Shown here: piece by piece, positions 1 through 8,666 of the stretch
Layout: the number at the start of each line of letters is the position of its first letter
How positions within the stretch are numbered: the first letter of the stretch is position 1
NCBI GenBank assembly: GCA_030849075.1
Contig: JASAOO010003136.1
Coordinates: forward strand, 1 to 24,362
Source: Zelonia costaricensis
Taxonomy: Eukaryota; Euglenozoa; Kinetoplastea; Trypanosomatida; Trypanosomatidae
DNA: 24,362 bases
Direction of reading: 5' to 3'
Made by a program: the position numbers and the translations under genes
Notes under the pieces: generated by a model
Told to the model about the DNA's origin: nothing
The model's database searches: none
The model's input: the letters and a program-made list of their open reading frames with translations, nothing else

Positions 1-2080
1 CTGGTGCGACGCCGCTACCCAACTGCCCCGCGGCCTGCGCACCCACAGCGGCAGGTGTCATGGAGAAGGTGCGGGCGGTGCAGCTACCAGGGCGCCGCTT
101 CATCTCCTCAAGCCGCAGCCACTGCGACTCGAGCAGCTGCAGCTCCTGACGCAGCGAGCTCGCCGAAGAGGCCGCCGAGCTGCCCGACGCCGCTGACGAT
201 GACGTCAGCGGTGGCGGTGACGGGTGCGACCGCGGCGCCGGAGACGCACCGGGCGGCTTGAGCACAGGTGGGGCCTGGTGCGCGTCCCGTGAGCTGGTTG
301 GCCTCAGCACAGATGCGGGCTGCACCTGCTCGCGCAGATGTCCATCGTGTAACGCTGCTGGCGGTGTGTGCTGCGCTGGGGGAGGTCCAACGCGGCGAGA
401 CGGGGGGGCGGCCACCTGCGGCGCCGGGTTGCGCTCCATGTCGGACACGGCCCGCTCGGGGGACATGAGGACCTCCTCGTAGCGGTGCCGCAGCCGCTGG
501 TAGAGCTGCTCCATCTTGCCCAGGTACGCCGCCGCTGCATTCATCGTGCGCCGCACCTGCACCGCGTCTTCGGCGGTGTCTGCCACCTCGTCCTCGTCTT
601 CCGCCGCCGCCTGTTTACCGCCCTGCGGCGCGGCTGAAGCTGGATGATGTGGCGGGCGACGCAGGGGTGGCGGTGGCTGAGCCCCGCTGCTGCCGCTCCC
701 GCTGTCCGACGCGTACACACGCCGCTCCACGGCCCCACCGCGACGCGCGAACCTGTCGTCCGACGACGACGCCGGGATCGAGTGCGAGTGCGTGACGGAG
801 GAGGCGGCATCGGTTTCTGACGCGTCGACGTCCACCCGTGTGTTGCGCCGCTGCTGCGGTTGGCGCGGCTGCAGCGGGGGTCGCTCAGCGTGGCGGGCGG
901 CGGCACCGGCAGCGATCGGGGTCACCACAGAGCCCATCGGCGGGCCGGCTGCGGCGCGCAGCGGAGGGCTCGCGCGGGTGGAGGACGGGGGTGGCGTCCG
1001 CTGCGCCGCCGCGCGATGAGCCGCCGGTCGGCGCGGAGCGGAAGGTGGGATGCGGCGTGCGCTGCTGTCACTGCTGCTGGTGCTGCTGCCGTGTGACGAA
1101 CTGGAGCTGCGGGACGCCGAAGAGGAAGACGAGGACGGGGCGCGCGGCGGGAGTGGCGGGGGCATCGGTGGCCACCACGCCCACCAAGGCATCGGCGGCG
1201 GGGGTAGTGAGAATGTCGGGTGTGTGGCTGCCGCAGTGGCTGATGCCCTCACCGGCGACTCGGGCGGCGCGGCATGTTGGTCGTGCTGCCGTGGCTGCTG
1301 TGACAGCACGCGCGGGGGCAGGGGAAAGGCAGAGGGCAGCGGCAGAGCATCCGGCGTGGGCCACTCCGACCACGCCGGCCACTGCAGCGCGTGCTCTTGA
1401 TGCGAAGTGACCCGGTGACGCACTCCCGTTGCACTGGACTGCGGCATGGGTGCCGGAGGGGGCGGGACGTCGTCGGGGTAGCGGAAGGGCCACCACTGTG
1501 CCCCCGGCGGCCCACCCGCCTCACCGCCGACGGCGATGGGGTCGTAGTAGTGGGCATAGTACGGGTTGTGGTTGGCGCCGTCCGGTAGCGGGACACCGTA
1601 GATGGGCGGCGGTGGAATCCACGGCACGTCCATGGGCATGGGCCCGGCGGTGACGGGGGCGGTGTTGCGGCGGCGACTGCTGTTGCTGCTGCTGCCCGTG
1701 GCGTCGTGCGAGAGGCCGCGTGTGCTGCGGCTCGTGCTGCGGCTGCGGCTCCGCGCGGGCGCGTCGTGCGGCGTGGCGCTGCCTCGGAAGGAGGAGGGCG
1801 TTGGGCGTGCCGCGTGCGGTGCCTCGCTGGCGGCGCGTGCGTGGTGTGGAGCAGAGGGCGCGCCATCCACCGGTGCGTCTGGCACCGGGACGCGTGCGGC
1901 AGATGTGCGTGAAAGCGAGGCGCGACTCGCCCGGGAGGCCGCGGCCGAGCTGGCGGACGCCGGCGCACCGCCGTGCCGCTCGGGAATGGGCGAAACCTCG
2001 CGCAGTGCAGCGGAGGCGGCGCCGGCGGTGCTGGGCACGCTGGAGCTGGAGGAGCGTGAGAAGCGGATGGCTGACTGCAT
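1..2080 (-). CDS. Low-complexity Pro/Ser/Trp-motif protein, 3' end beyond window
   Basis: I translated this frame by hand. From the ATG at 2080 it stays open for 693 codons to base 1 with no stop, so the C-terminus is missing. The other two minus frames break repeatedly. The protein starts MQSAIRFSRSSSS and is mostly Ser, Pro, Ala and Arg. Aromatic islands stand out: residues 154-203 are rich in Pro, Tyr and Trp and include PPIY (158-161), a WW-domain ligand type. Residues 234-240 read WPAWSEW, and 297-304 read MPWWAWWP. A short acidic stretch lies near 494-500. Likely helices are at 514-540 (YLGKMEQLYQRLRHRYEEVL) and 641-662 (LRQELQLLESQWLRLEEMKR), which could be coiled coils. I do not recognise a family. 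Third positions are G/C-rich throughout, which supports coding. A candidate splice acceptor lies about 245-255 nt upstream. Confidence 0.8.
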   Translation of the reverse strand, partial: MQSAIRFSRSSSSSVPSTAGAASAALREVSPIPERHGGAPASASSAAASRASRASLSRTSAARVPVPDAPVDGAPSAPHHARAASEAPHAARPTPSSFRGSATPHDAPARSRSRSTSRSTRGLSHDATGSSSNSSRRRNTAPVTAGPMPMDVPWIPPPPIYGVPLPDGANHNPYYAHYYDPIAVGGEAGGPPGAQWWPFRYPDDVPPPPAPMPQSSATGVRHRVTSHQEHALQWPAWSEWPTPDALPLPSAFPLPPRVLSQQPRQHDQHAAPPESPVRASATAAATHPTFSLPPPPMPWWAWWPPMPPPLPPRAPSSSSSSASRSSSSSHGSSTSSSDSSARRIPPSAPRRPAAHRAAAQRTPPPSSTRASPPLRAAAGPPMGSVVTPIAAGAAARHAERPPLQPRQPQQRRNTRVDVDASETDAASSVTHSHSIPASSSDDRFARRGGAVERRVYASDSGSGSSGAQPPPPLRRPPHHPASAAPQGGKQAAAEDEDEVADTAEDAVQVRRTMNAAAAYLGKMEQLYQRLRHRYEEVLMSPERAVSDMERNPAPQVAAPPSRRVGPPPAQHTPPAALHDGHLREQVQPASVLRPTSSRDAHQAPPVLKPPGASPAPRSHPSPPPLTSSSAASGSSAASSASSLRQELQLLESQWLRLEEMKRRPGSCTARTFSMTPAAVGAQAAGQLGSGVAP

Positions 2081-2331
2081 CTTGCACGGCGGCAGAGTGA
2101 GCGCGGATCTAAGAACAATAAAGCGAGAGAGGCAGGGAGCTCCCTGCACGTGTGGGGGAGCAGGAGAGGCGGCGTGAAGACGGGGAAATGGGGAAGCCTG
2201 TCTACGTCGAGTGTGGCGAAGGTCTACTCGCAACGGGGGGAGGGGGGAAGGGGGAAGAGAAGGTCTAGACTCGACGTGGTGGCGGTCGTGGGTACAGAGT
2301 GTGGGAAAGGAGCGGGGAGACACTGTAGAAT

Positions 2332-2397
2332 CTACGAAAGAAGCAATGTGACGGGGGAAGGGAAGTCAACGGGAGGGGAGGGGAAAGGAAAGGCAGG
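2332..2397 (-). promoter_or_regulatory. Candidate spliced-leader acceptor for left-edge gene
   Basis: In the transcript sense a nearly pure C/T tract (2397-2352) is followed by AG at 2333-2332, with another AG at 2324-2323. This is the usual trypanosomatid arrangement and would give a 5' UTR of about 250 nt. A second tract at 2262-2236 with an AG near 2223 is an alternative. Confidence 0.4.
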
Positions 2398-2454
2398 CAC
2401 GCAGCCTTGAATAGGTGAAGGCGTGGCGGGAACAGCCACAGCCACAACTGCAGA

Positions 2455-2461
<7 letters not shown>

Positions 2462-2487
<26 letters not shown>
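2462..2487. repeat. (GT)13 microsatellite
   Basis: Perfect 26-bp GT run, preceded by GTGTGC. It lies in the spacer between the left-edge gene and the TPR-like gene. Confidence 0.95.
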
Positions 2488-2915
2488 CTGCACACAACCA
2501 AGGGTCTGCGTTTTGTATGCGAGGGCGTGGTGCAAGACAGCGTCGAAGGAGGCGTTGCGGGGTTCAAGGGAAGCAGTGGAAGCCAGAAAAGAAAAAGGAG
2601 CACATGGTGGCGCGCGAGTGCTGTGACGAACGGATGCAGCACTTCGGATCAGCCCGATGTGAAACCCGCGGTGGTGTTTGGAACGACAAGACGCCGAGTT
2701 CGCTTGGGGCTCTCTGGGGACACACGACTCAAGGAGGAGGGGGGTGAGCGCACTCCACCACCGCAGAGCGAGGAGGAGGGGAGGGTGGGGAGAGGGGGGG
2801 GGCCGTTGTGTGCCTTTGGCGCTGGACACCTCCCGCCGTCGCGGCCAGGACTTTTCTCATTTTAGCGCCTTTAACAGACACCACGACACGGTGCTGCAGT
2901 CCGTGAAAACGGTAG

Positions 2916-2973
2916 ATACACACACACAGCCGAACACACACACACACAAACACGCAAACACGCAAACACAGCA
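2916..2973. repeat. Degenerate CA-rich tract
   Basis: CA repeats interrupted by GCCGA and by AAACACGC units, about 110 bp downstream of the TPR-like gene stop, so within its probable 3' UTR. Confidence 0.8.
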
Positions 2974-3083
2974 TATGTGAAGACAACAAGTGCGACTTTG
3001 CAAGACAGACTCAAGGCAAAGGAGCTGTGCGCTCGTCGAGTCTTCCCGTCACAGCTCCGCCTTCTCTTTTCTTCTTGTCGCTT

Positions 3084-4166
3084 TCACGCCGTCGCCGGCT
3101 CCGCCGCCTCCTGCGCCTTCTCCGCCTCGAGCGGGTTCTCGATCTTCTGGCGAGCGCACAACGCCGCCAGCATTGCCTCCCCCTCCGCAACACCGCTTGG
3201 GTCGTCGTGACGCTTGCACCAGCTGATGTACTTGCGACACGTAGAGACGGCCTGCGAGACGTCCCCGAGGCCTTCGAAGCAGGTTAGGATCGCCTCCAGC
3301 GTCGTCTTCACCATCTCGAAGTCGTTCTCGTCGATGTGCTGGTTGAGCCCCTCGATCAGCGTGTCCAGCCCCGTGGCGTACAACTCCTTGGCCTCGGCGG
3401 TCTCACCCGCCGCGACGAGCGCCGTGGCGCGAATCGTGCTGCTGAGCCCGAGTCCGGTGAGCACGGAGCGGCGCAGGTTCACGGCGGCGACGGCCTGCAT
3501 CGGCATCGCCGACTTGGCCTCGACATCGATCCAATGCCGCACTTTCAGCAGCAGCTCCTGCGCGTTGGTGGCAGCCTCCTGCCCGCCCTGCCGGCACAGC
3601 ACAAACCCCATGAACACCTCGATCTCCGCGATCTGTGCCTTGTCCTGCAGCTCCGGCTTGCAGTCGCGCAGGAGCGACTCGCGGGCCTGCTCGGCGCACC
3701 GCAGCGCCTCGTCGTACGCCTTGCGGTTGTAGTGCGCCTGCGACGCCTCCATGCACAGGAGGCTCTCGCACTGGATCGGCGCGTTTGCCGCACCAATCTC
3801 CTCGAGCATACGCAGACCCGTCTGCACGCGTTCCAGCAGCTTCGCCTGGTCCCCGGCCGCGCGTGCCTCGTCCATCTCCGCGGAGAGAGCGTTCCACCTG
3901 GCCATGTTGTCCAGGTCGCGCTTCACGACGTCCTCGTTCAGCGTGAAGGCCTCCACATTCACGGCGGAGGTGGGGGCGGCACTGGCGGTGCTGTTCGCGC
4001 TGCTCGTGCTGCACCACACGCGCGACCACGCAAGAGAGGCGTGCGTGCAGGACGACGCCGCTGCAGTGCTCGCACTGGCGCACCCGCCGCGCCGCAGGTG
4101 ATGTGCCGGGGACGCAAACGACACAGCGCGGCGCACGGCCAGCGGGGTCACACGCTTGAAGAGCAT
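3084..4166 (-). CDS. Probable mitochondrial TPR-like helical-repeat protein
   Basis: 360 aa. The start is the ATG at 4166; the longer frame begins at GTG and reads through a CA repeat as His-Thr, so it is untranslated leader. The N-terminus (MLFKRVTPLAVRRAVSFASP, then HHLRRGG) is basic, hydroxylated and free of acidic residues for about 70 residues, which is a typical mitochondrial presequence. Residues about 85-340 are continuous amphipathic helices in TPR-like pairs, for example LLCMEASQAHYNRKAYDEAL (136-155), where tyrosine, alanine and leucine spacing resembles TPR units, and about 258-320 (AKELYATGLDTLIEGLNQHI, then LTCFEGLGDVSQAVSTCRKY). The tail is Ala/Glu-rich. A role as an adaptor or assembly protein in the mitochondrion is inferred. 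I cannot name the complex. It stops 1 kb before the next gene on the same strand. Confidence 0.85.
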   Translation of the reverse strand: MLFKRVTPLAVRRAVSFASPAHHLRRGGCASASTAAASSCTHASLAWSRVWCSTSSANSTASAAPTSAVNVEAFTLNEDVVKRDLDNMARWNALSAEMDEARAAGDQAKLLERVQTGLRMLEEIGAANAPIQCESLLCMEASQAHYNRKAYDEALRCAEQARESLLRDCKPELQDKAQIAEIEVFMGFVLCRQGGQEAATNAQELLLKVRHWIDVEAKSAMPMQAVAAVNLRRSVLTGLGLSSTIRATALVAAGETAEAKELYATGLDTLIEGLNQHIDENDFEMVKTTLEAILTCFEGLGDVSQAVSTCRKYISWCKRHDDPSGVAEGEAMLAALCARQKIENPLEAEKAQEAAEPATA

Positions 4167-4168
4167 GG

Positions 4169-4169
<1 letters not shown>

Positions 4170-4199
<30 letters not shown>
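4170..4199. repeat. (TG)15 microsatellite next to a start codon
   Basis: Perfect TG/CA run. In the transcript it reads (CA)15 followed by ACC and the ATG of the TPR-like gene, so the repeat ends three bases upstream of the start codon. Confidence 0.95.
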
Positions 4200-4200
<1 letters not shown>

Positions 4201-4242
4201 CGGTAGTCGATAGATCCCCTCACTGCGTGGGTCCTTGGAGAG

Positions 4243-4290
4243 CTGTGGGAAAGCGAGGGAGCGCTCGTCACGCAGAGAAGAAAAGAAATG
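4243..4290 (-). promoter_or_regulatory. Candidate spliced-leader acceptor for TPR-like gene
   Basis: In the transcript sense, ATTTCTTTTCTTCTCTGCG is followed by CTTTCCCACAG, with AG at 4244-4243. The resulting 5' UTR is about 75 nt and contains the (CA)15 tract. Confidence 0.45.
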
Positions 4291-4920
4291 GAAGTTGCGT
4301 GTTGCAGGATTGTGTCGAGAGAGAGAGAGACAAGGGGGGAAGGGCGGAGGAGGAGATCGAGCACCGTTCTCACTCAGGCCTGAGATGGCGAGACACAGAC
4401 AGACCCGCGAGCTCTGTCCACACCGCAAAGGCACGCACAGTCGAAGGCACGCCGTGCCGCTCGCCCGCACATCACCACTTCGGCAGCCGCGTCGTGACGC
4501 TCTCTTTCCCCCCCCCCTCTCTGCGCGATGCCAATGCACGACCGAGCCGCGCACACACACGCGCGTCTTTTCGGAGGGGCCGAACCGCGCGCAGCCGCCA
4601 TGGCCACCGTGCACGAGACGTGGAGCACAGCACGCCACACCGAGCCCAACCGCATCCTCTGCCACTCCCCTCCCCCCTGACGAATCACCTGTGCCGGGTC
4701 ATCATGCTTGCCCGCTTCCCCCCGAACCCCCTTTTTTTTTTTCCGTCCGTGACCTTGTGCGCGGGAGTGGAAGAACACAAGCGGCCATCAACGTGGGGGA
4801 GAGACCCCCACCCACCCACCTACCCAAGAAGCAGGCTGCGATGCACGCAGGCAGACACGAAGATGGTTAAGGACGTCTGTAGATGGTACAAGGGTGAAAG
4901 GTGAAGCTGAATAGAAAGCA

Positions 4921-4949
4921 CATACACACAAGCACACACACACACACAC
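4921..4949. repeat. CA-rich microsatellite
   Basis: CATACACACAAGCACACACACACACACAC-type tract in the spacer, on the plus strand, followed by GAAACAGA repeats to about 4973. It lies about 250 bp downstream of the CEP95-like gene stop. Confidence 0.85.
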
Positions 4950-5200
4950 GAAGAAACAGAGAAACAGAGAAACGTGGCAGGGCAGGAAAGCGATAGCAGA
5001 CGTGGGTGGAGGGGGGAGGGGGTGGGGGCAGAGGCAGCAGCCAACCTTGCCTGGTGAAGGTTGCGTCCATGGCCGATGCCATCTGGAGCGGAGGGAGACC
5101 GACGTCCTCTCCTCCTTCTATACCCTCCCCCACCACCCACTTCACCCCGCCCACACGCGCAATAACACACACACGCACCCACTTACCACGCCTGCATCAT

Positions 5201-7981
5201 CTATGCGAGAAAGTGCTGCTGCCACGCGCTCACCTCCTGCGCGTAGCGGAGCAGCTCCTCCTTGGTGCGGCGGTCGGCCTCGCGTGTCAGCGACTCGCAC
5301 ATCGCCTGACTGTGCTGCAGCGACGTCGCGTAGAAGTCGGCGAGCTGCGCCGTGTGCCGCGACATGACCCGCGCCGGCACCTGCGCCTCGTTTGCCGCCG
5401 CGGCCATGAGTGTCGCGTAGGCGGCTTGGTACCGCGCGTTCTCATCCCGAACGTGCCGCATCAAGTCGATCTTCTCAACCCGCGCACTCCGAATCGAGTC
5501 CTTCAGCGAGCCCCGCATCGCGGACATCTGCGTGTCGTACTCGCGGCGCATGCGCTGGCGCAGGAGCTGCTGCATGTCGCCCAGGTAGCGGGCAGAGCGC
5601 AGCCGCTCGATCTTCAGGTCGCGCTGCGCCGCGTCGACGCTGCGGTGCAGCGGGCGGTGAGCGAGAAGCTCCCGCTCCTGCCGCGTCAGCGGCGGCTCCG
5701 CGGCGACCGGTAGCGGCACGCGGCGCGGCGGGGCCGGCGGCGGAGGAGGGGCTGACGCCGCAGGCGCCCGGGCAGTGGTGATGCGTGAGGGTTGCGGGGG
5801 CGGGGGGTGGCTCAGCGCAGGGGTGGCTGGCGCCGGCGTAGCTGTTGAAGCGGCTTGGGGCGGGGCCGGGGCCGCCACTGCGGCTGTCGCCGGTGGAGAA
5901 GCTGTGCCGCCTGGAAGGGGGCCGGCCCCGCTCGGGCTCACGGCGGACTCCTGAAACTGCGGCTGTGGTTGCGGCGGCGTCTGCTGCAGCTGCTGCTGAC
6001 GGCGCTGGCGGGCATCGAGCACCTCTTCGAGGCGCTGGCAGCGGTGCACGATGTCGTCGGCTTGCAGGTGCGACCGTTGCCCCTGGCGCTGCGGCGATCG
6101 CCCGAGCGGCGCGCCAGGAGAGCGGCGGCGCGGCGGTTGCGCAGCCGACTGTGGATGCTGGAGGTGCTGCTGCTGCGGTGTGGCGTGGGCGGGTCCCGTC
6201 TGGTACAGCGGTGAGCCCGACGAGGTCAGGGAGACTCCGGCGTCACGGCCGTAGCGGTCGGAGCGAGGCTGTCGGCGCTGTGAGTGCCCGCCGTGCATCG
6301 AGACGTGACCCGGGTCTCCGGCAGACAGCACCTCCGTCGCGTCTTCGGCGAGGCTGCCGGTGGCGGGTGAGACGAGGTTGCGGTACCACTCCTTCATCAA
6401 GTCATCCGTCGGCATCACTGAGGAGTCGAGGTAGTAGCTCACCGACGACGGCGACTCTTCGCTCATCGCGTTGTCGCCCTTGCCATCGGCCACCAGCTCC
6501 GCCCCGCCAAGCCCGCCGGCGCCGCCGTTCAACGGAGGCGCCGGGGCCACGTAGAAGTCGCCGGTGGTCTGGTGATAGTGGTGCAGGTGCGGCTGATGCG
6601 GCGAACTACCTGCAGCGCCACCGCTCCAGCCAGACACGTTCAAGTGCTGCTGCGGCGGCGGCGGCAGCGGCTGGGAAGCGACCGTCGGGTGCTGTGCATG
6701 GGGCGCGGCTGGAGGCATCACCTCCGCAACAGTGTAGCCCACCGGTGCGTACGCCCCACTGCCGCCCCGCCCTGCCGCCGAGCTCTCATCCCTCAACATC
6801 ACTGTCGGTGCGGCTGCCGCTGCCGCTGATGCTCCCGCCTCTCCAGGCGCCGCGGCGGCCTGCAGCTGCTGCTGTTGCTCGCTGCGGTTGTGGGCGACCT
6901 GCACAAAGACCATGATGAGGCGGCTGATGTGGTCCTCGTTCAGCCGCACCACCTCCTCCGCCTCGATCCCGTCGAGCGAGTACTGATGCTGGCGCAGCTG
7001 CTCCAGCACCAGCATCACGTTGTGCCGCCGCTTCTCCGCCGAGTTTGGCGAGCGGTCGATGCCCGCGATGGTGCAGTCGAATAGACGCTGGAACAGGAGC
7101 ACAAAAAAGCTCGACGTGCACTGCCGGATGCTGTCCACGCGCATGCTCCCCACCTGCACGTTCCCGATGGAGCACACGGTCAGCAGGGCGTTCGCGAGGT
7201 TCAAGATCTGCCGCCGCTGCGCCTCCTTCGCTGCGGCCCCCTCGGGGTTGGAGGCGAGGGAGCTGACCAGTGGCGGCACAGAGGAGGGCTGCGAGGCGGG
7301 CCCGAGAGACGCAGAGAGCGCCCCCGTTGCCGACGCGGCGGGGGCGAGGAAGCCACCGCCGGCGCCTCCCACAGTGCCATTGGCTGCAGCAGCAGCAGCT
7401 GTAGCAGGCCCCGGCACAGGGACCGCTGCGGCCGCCGAGCCTCGTGCTGCCGCGGCGTGGATGCTGGCAGACGACATCGGCGCCCCGCCGGTGCTGCTGC
7501 TGCCCACGCCACTGCTCAACGCGCCGCGCAGGCCGGGTGCGGAGGGGACCGCGGCAGGCAGCGCCGCGGCAGGGAAACGCCTGCGCTTGTGGGCCGCGTG
7601 CGCGGCGCTGCCGCTGCCTGACGTCGACAGCAGAGAGGGAGTCGAGGGCGACGAGGAGGCCGCGGCCGGCCCGCGTGGCCGCACGTCGGCGGTGGCGTTC
7701 ATCAGCGACACCGCCCTTTCCGCCGCCGTGGTGTGGATGGGTGGCGCCGCGACGACTGCGGCAGCGGAAGCCGCAGCACCGCCGCCTGGCACACGCTGGA
7801 GGGGGACGGACGAGGACGTGGTGCGCGTAGCCACGGTGGAGGACGCATTTGTGGTGCAGCTCTGTGGGTCGGAGAAGCGCTGCGCACGATGCGAGAAGAC
7901 GACGCGGGTGTGGGCCGCCGCCGCCGCGCTGTGGTGGTCGCTCTCGTGGCTGCTGCTGCCGCCACCGCCCAGCGACGACAT
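5201..7981 (-). CDS. CEP95-like (DUF5745/CH-type domain) coiled-coil protein
   Basis: 926 aa from the only plausible ATG (7981); the upstream in-frame extension starts at GTG and contains no ATG. Residues 1-250 are Ala/Ser/Gly-rich, with a basic patch AHKRRRF near 130 that could be a nuclear signal. Residues about 257-366 form a compact globular domain: ILNLANALLTVCSIGNVQVG, then a cysteine-containing helix with FFVLLFQRLFD, IAGIDRSPNSAEKRRHNVML, and HISRLIMVF. This pattern (hydrophobic first helix, Phe-rich helix, IxGIxR loop, then HNV and a final helix) is what I know from the N-terminal calponin-homology-like domain of the centrosomal protein CEP95. A Gln/Pro-rich linker with a short coiled coil (VHRCQRLEEVLDARQRRQQQ) leads to a helical C-terminal region, residues about 764-926. 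A basal body or flagellar base location is inferred from the family. Confidence 0.85.
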   Translation of the reverse strand: MSSLGGGGSSSHESDHHSAAAAAHTRVVFSHRAQRFSDPQSCTTNASSTVATRTTSSSVPLQRVPGGGAAASAAAVVAAPPIHTTAAERAVSLMNATADVRPRGPAAASSSPSTPSLLSTSGSGSAAHAAHKRRRFPAAALPAAVPSAPGLRGALSSGVGSSSTGGAPMSSASIHAAAARGSAAAAVPVPGPATAAAAAANGTVGGAGGGFLAPAASATGALSASLGPASQPSSVPPLVSSLASNPEGAAAKEAQRRQILNLANALLTVCSIGNVQVGSMRVDSIRQCTSSFFVLLFQRLFDCTIAGIDRSPNSAEKRRHNVMLVLEQLRQHQYSLDGIEAEEVVRLNEDHISRLIMVFVQVAHNRSEQQQQLQAAAAPGEAGASAAAAAAPTVMLRDESSAAGRGGSGAYAPVGYTVAEVMPPAAPHAQHPTVASQPLPPPPQQHLNVSGWSGGAAGSSPHQPHLHHYHQTTGDFYVAPAPPLNGGAGGLGGAELVADGKGDNAMSEESPSSVSYYLDSSVMPTDDLMKEWYRNLVSPATGSLAEDATEVLSAGDPGHVSMHGGHSQRRQPRSDRYGRDAGVSLTSSGSPLYQTGPAHATPQQQHLQHPQSAAQPPRRRSPGAPLGRSPQRQGQRSHLQADDIVHRCQRLEEVLDARQRRQQQLQQTPPQPQPQFQESAVSPSGAGPLPGGTASPPATAAVAAPAPPQAASTATPAPATPALSHPPPPQPSRITTARAPAASAPPPPPAPPRRVPLPVAAEPPLTRQERELLAHRPLHRSVDAAQRDLKIERLRSARYLGDMQQLLRQRMRREYDTQMSAMRGSLKDSIRSARVEKIDLMRHVRDENARYQAAYATLMAAAANEAQVPARVMSRHTAQLADFYATSLQHSQAMCESLTREADRRTKEELLRYAQEVSAWQQHFLA

Positions 7982-8064
7982 CGCCACGACGGCGAACAGG
8001 CGAGAAGAGGAAAAAGGAATGAGGCCCTTGGAGACGAGGAGGAGGGTGGGACGGGCCGCCCGCA

Positions 8065-8111
8065 CTCCGGCAGCGAAGCCAACGCGCCAGAAAGGAAAAC
8101 GGAAGAAAGAC
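8065..8111 (-). promoter_or_regulatory. Candidate spliced-leader acceptor for CEP95-like gene
   Basis: In the transcript sense CTTTCTTCCGTTTTCCTTTC is followed, after a mixed stretch, by AG at 8066-8065. This gives a 5' UTR of about 83 nt. The tract is shorter and the AG further away than at the neighbouring genes, so the choice is uncertain. Confidence 0.3.
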
Positions 8112-8196
8112 GGAGGAGCGGTGGCGTACAAGCGGCACACACACAAGTGGGTGGTGACCTTCTCGCCGACCCTGTCTCTGTGTGTGTGGTGGTGGT

Positions 8197-8477
8197 GGGG
8201 GGGGGGGGTGCTGTGTGTGTGCACGTCTATGGAAGCGCAAGAGAGCAGCGCAAAAACGCAGAAGAGAAGCCAAGTTGAAGACGCTTGCTGTGAGGGGGGG
8301 GGGGGGGGCGGACGAATGGAGGAGAGTGTGGGGGTGTTGGGGGGGGGGGGGTGAACTCACTTGTCGTGGGAAGAGACGAGAAGGGAGAGCGGGCAAGGCA
8401 ACAACAGCGAGAAGGAACAGCGCGGTGGGAGGTGAGAGAACCAAGAGTGCCGGTGTGTGTGTGTGGGGGGGGGGGGG
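8197..8477 (+). repeat. Cluster of four long G runs
   Basis: Uninterrupted G runs at 8197-8208 (12), 8294-8308 (15), 8339-8351 (13) and 8465-8477 (13), most flanked by GT repeats. They lie on the plus strand, which is the template for the minus-strand genes, so the transcript carries C runs. Further runs are at 9112-9126 (15), 9731-9743 (13) and 10201-10215 (15). Confidence 0.9.
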
Positions 8478-8626
8478 TGAAGCGGCGTGCGCGCCTTCGC
8501 GGGGTGGATCGGATGCCGTCCGCAGGAAGCAGAGATGGAAAGGGGGAGGTGAAGCAAGTTGTGAGACACAATAGAAAGACATCAATGGCTCGCAACACAC
8601 CATGCCAGCCGAAGCGCTCATGGGAT

Positions 8627-8653
8627 TGTGTGTGCGTGTGTGTGTGTGTGTGT
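8627..8653. repeat. GT-rich microsatellite
   Basis: GT tract with one GC interruption, 13 bp downstream of the stop of the candidate small ORF in the transcript sense. Confidence 0.9.
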
Positions 8654-8666
8654 TGCGGGGAGGGGG

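Larger units (their letters stand above)
2081..3083. other. Intergenic spacer (3' UTR of TPR-like gene, 5' UTR of left-edge gene)
   Basis: About 1 kb with no convincing gene on either strand. It holds a (GT)13 tract, a degenerate CA tract at about 2916-2973, and two purine-rich stretches on the plus strand (2236-2262 and 2352-2397) that read as polypyrimidine in the transcript sense. Open frames here pass through the GT tract and look non-coding. Confidence 0.7.
4167..5200. other. Intergenic spacer
   Basis: About 1 kb between the CEP95-like gene stop and the TPR-like gene start. It contains CA/GT tracts at both ends, T11 at about 4732-4742 on the plus strand, and short purine-rich runs. No gene was supported on either strand; frames there start at GTG and have spacer-like composition. 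Confidence 0.7.

Noticed and set aside
1249..2118. Alternative minus-strand frame of 289 codons at the left end
   Set aside because: Overlaps the 693-codon open frame, is Arg/Pro-rich as expected of an out-of-frame reading, and ends internally while the other frame stays open to the edge.
3336..4904. Plus-strand open frame of 522 codons opposite the TPR-like gene
   Set aside because: It reads through the (TG)15 tract and spacer, has no recognisable domain, and is the high-GC antisense shadow of a minus-strand gene.
7982..8224. N-terminal extension of the CEP95-like protein
   Set aside because: Begins at GTG, reads a His/Thr repeat from CA-rich leader, and contains no ATG before 7981.
7020..8354. 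Plus-strand open frame of 444 codons
   Set aside because: Antisense to the CEP95-like gene, and its end is encoded by G runs and GT repeats.
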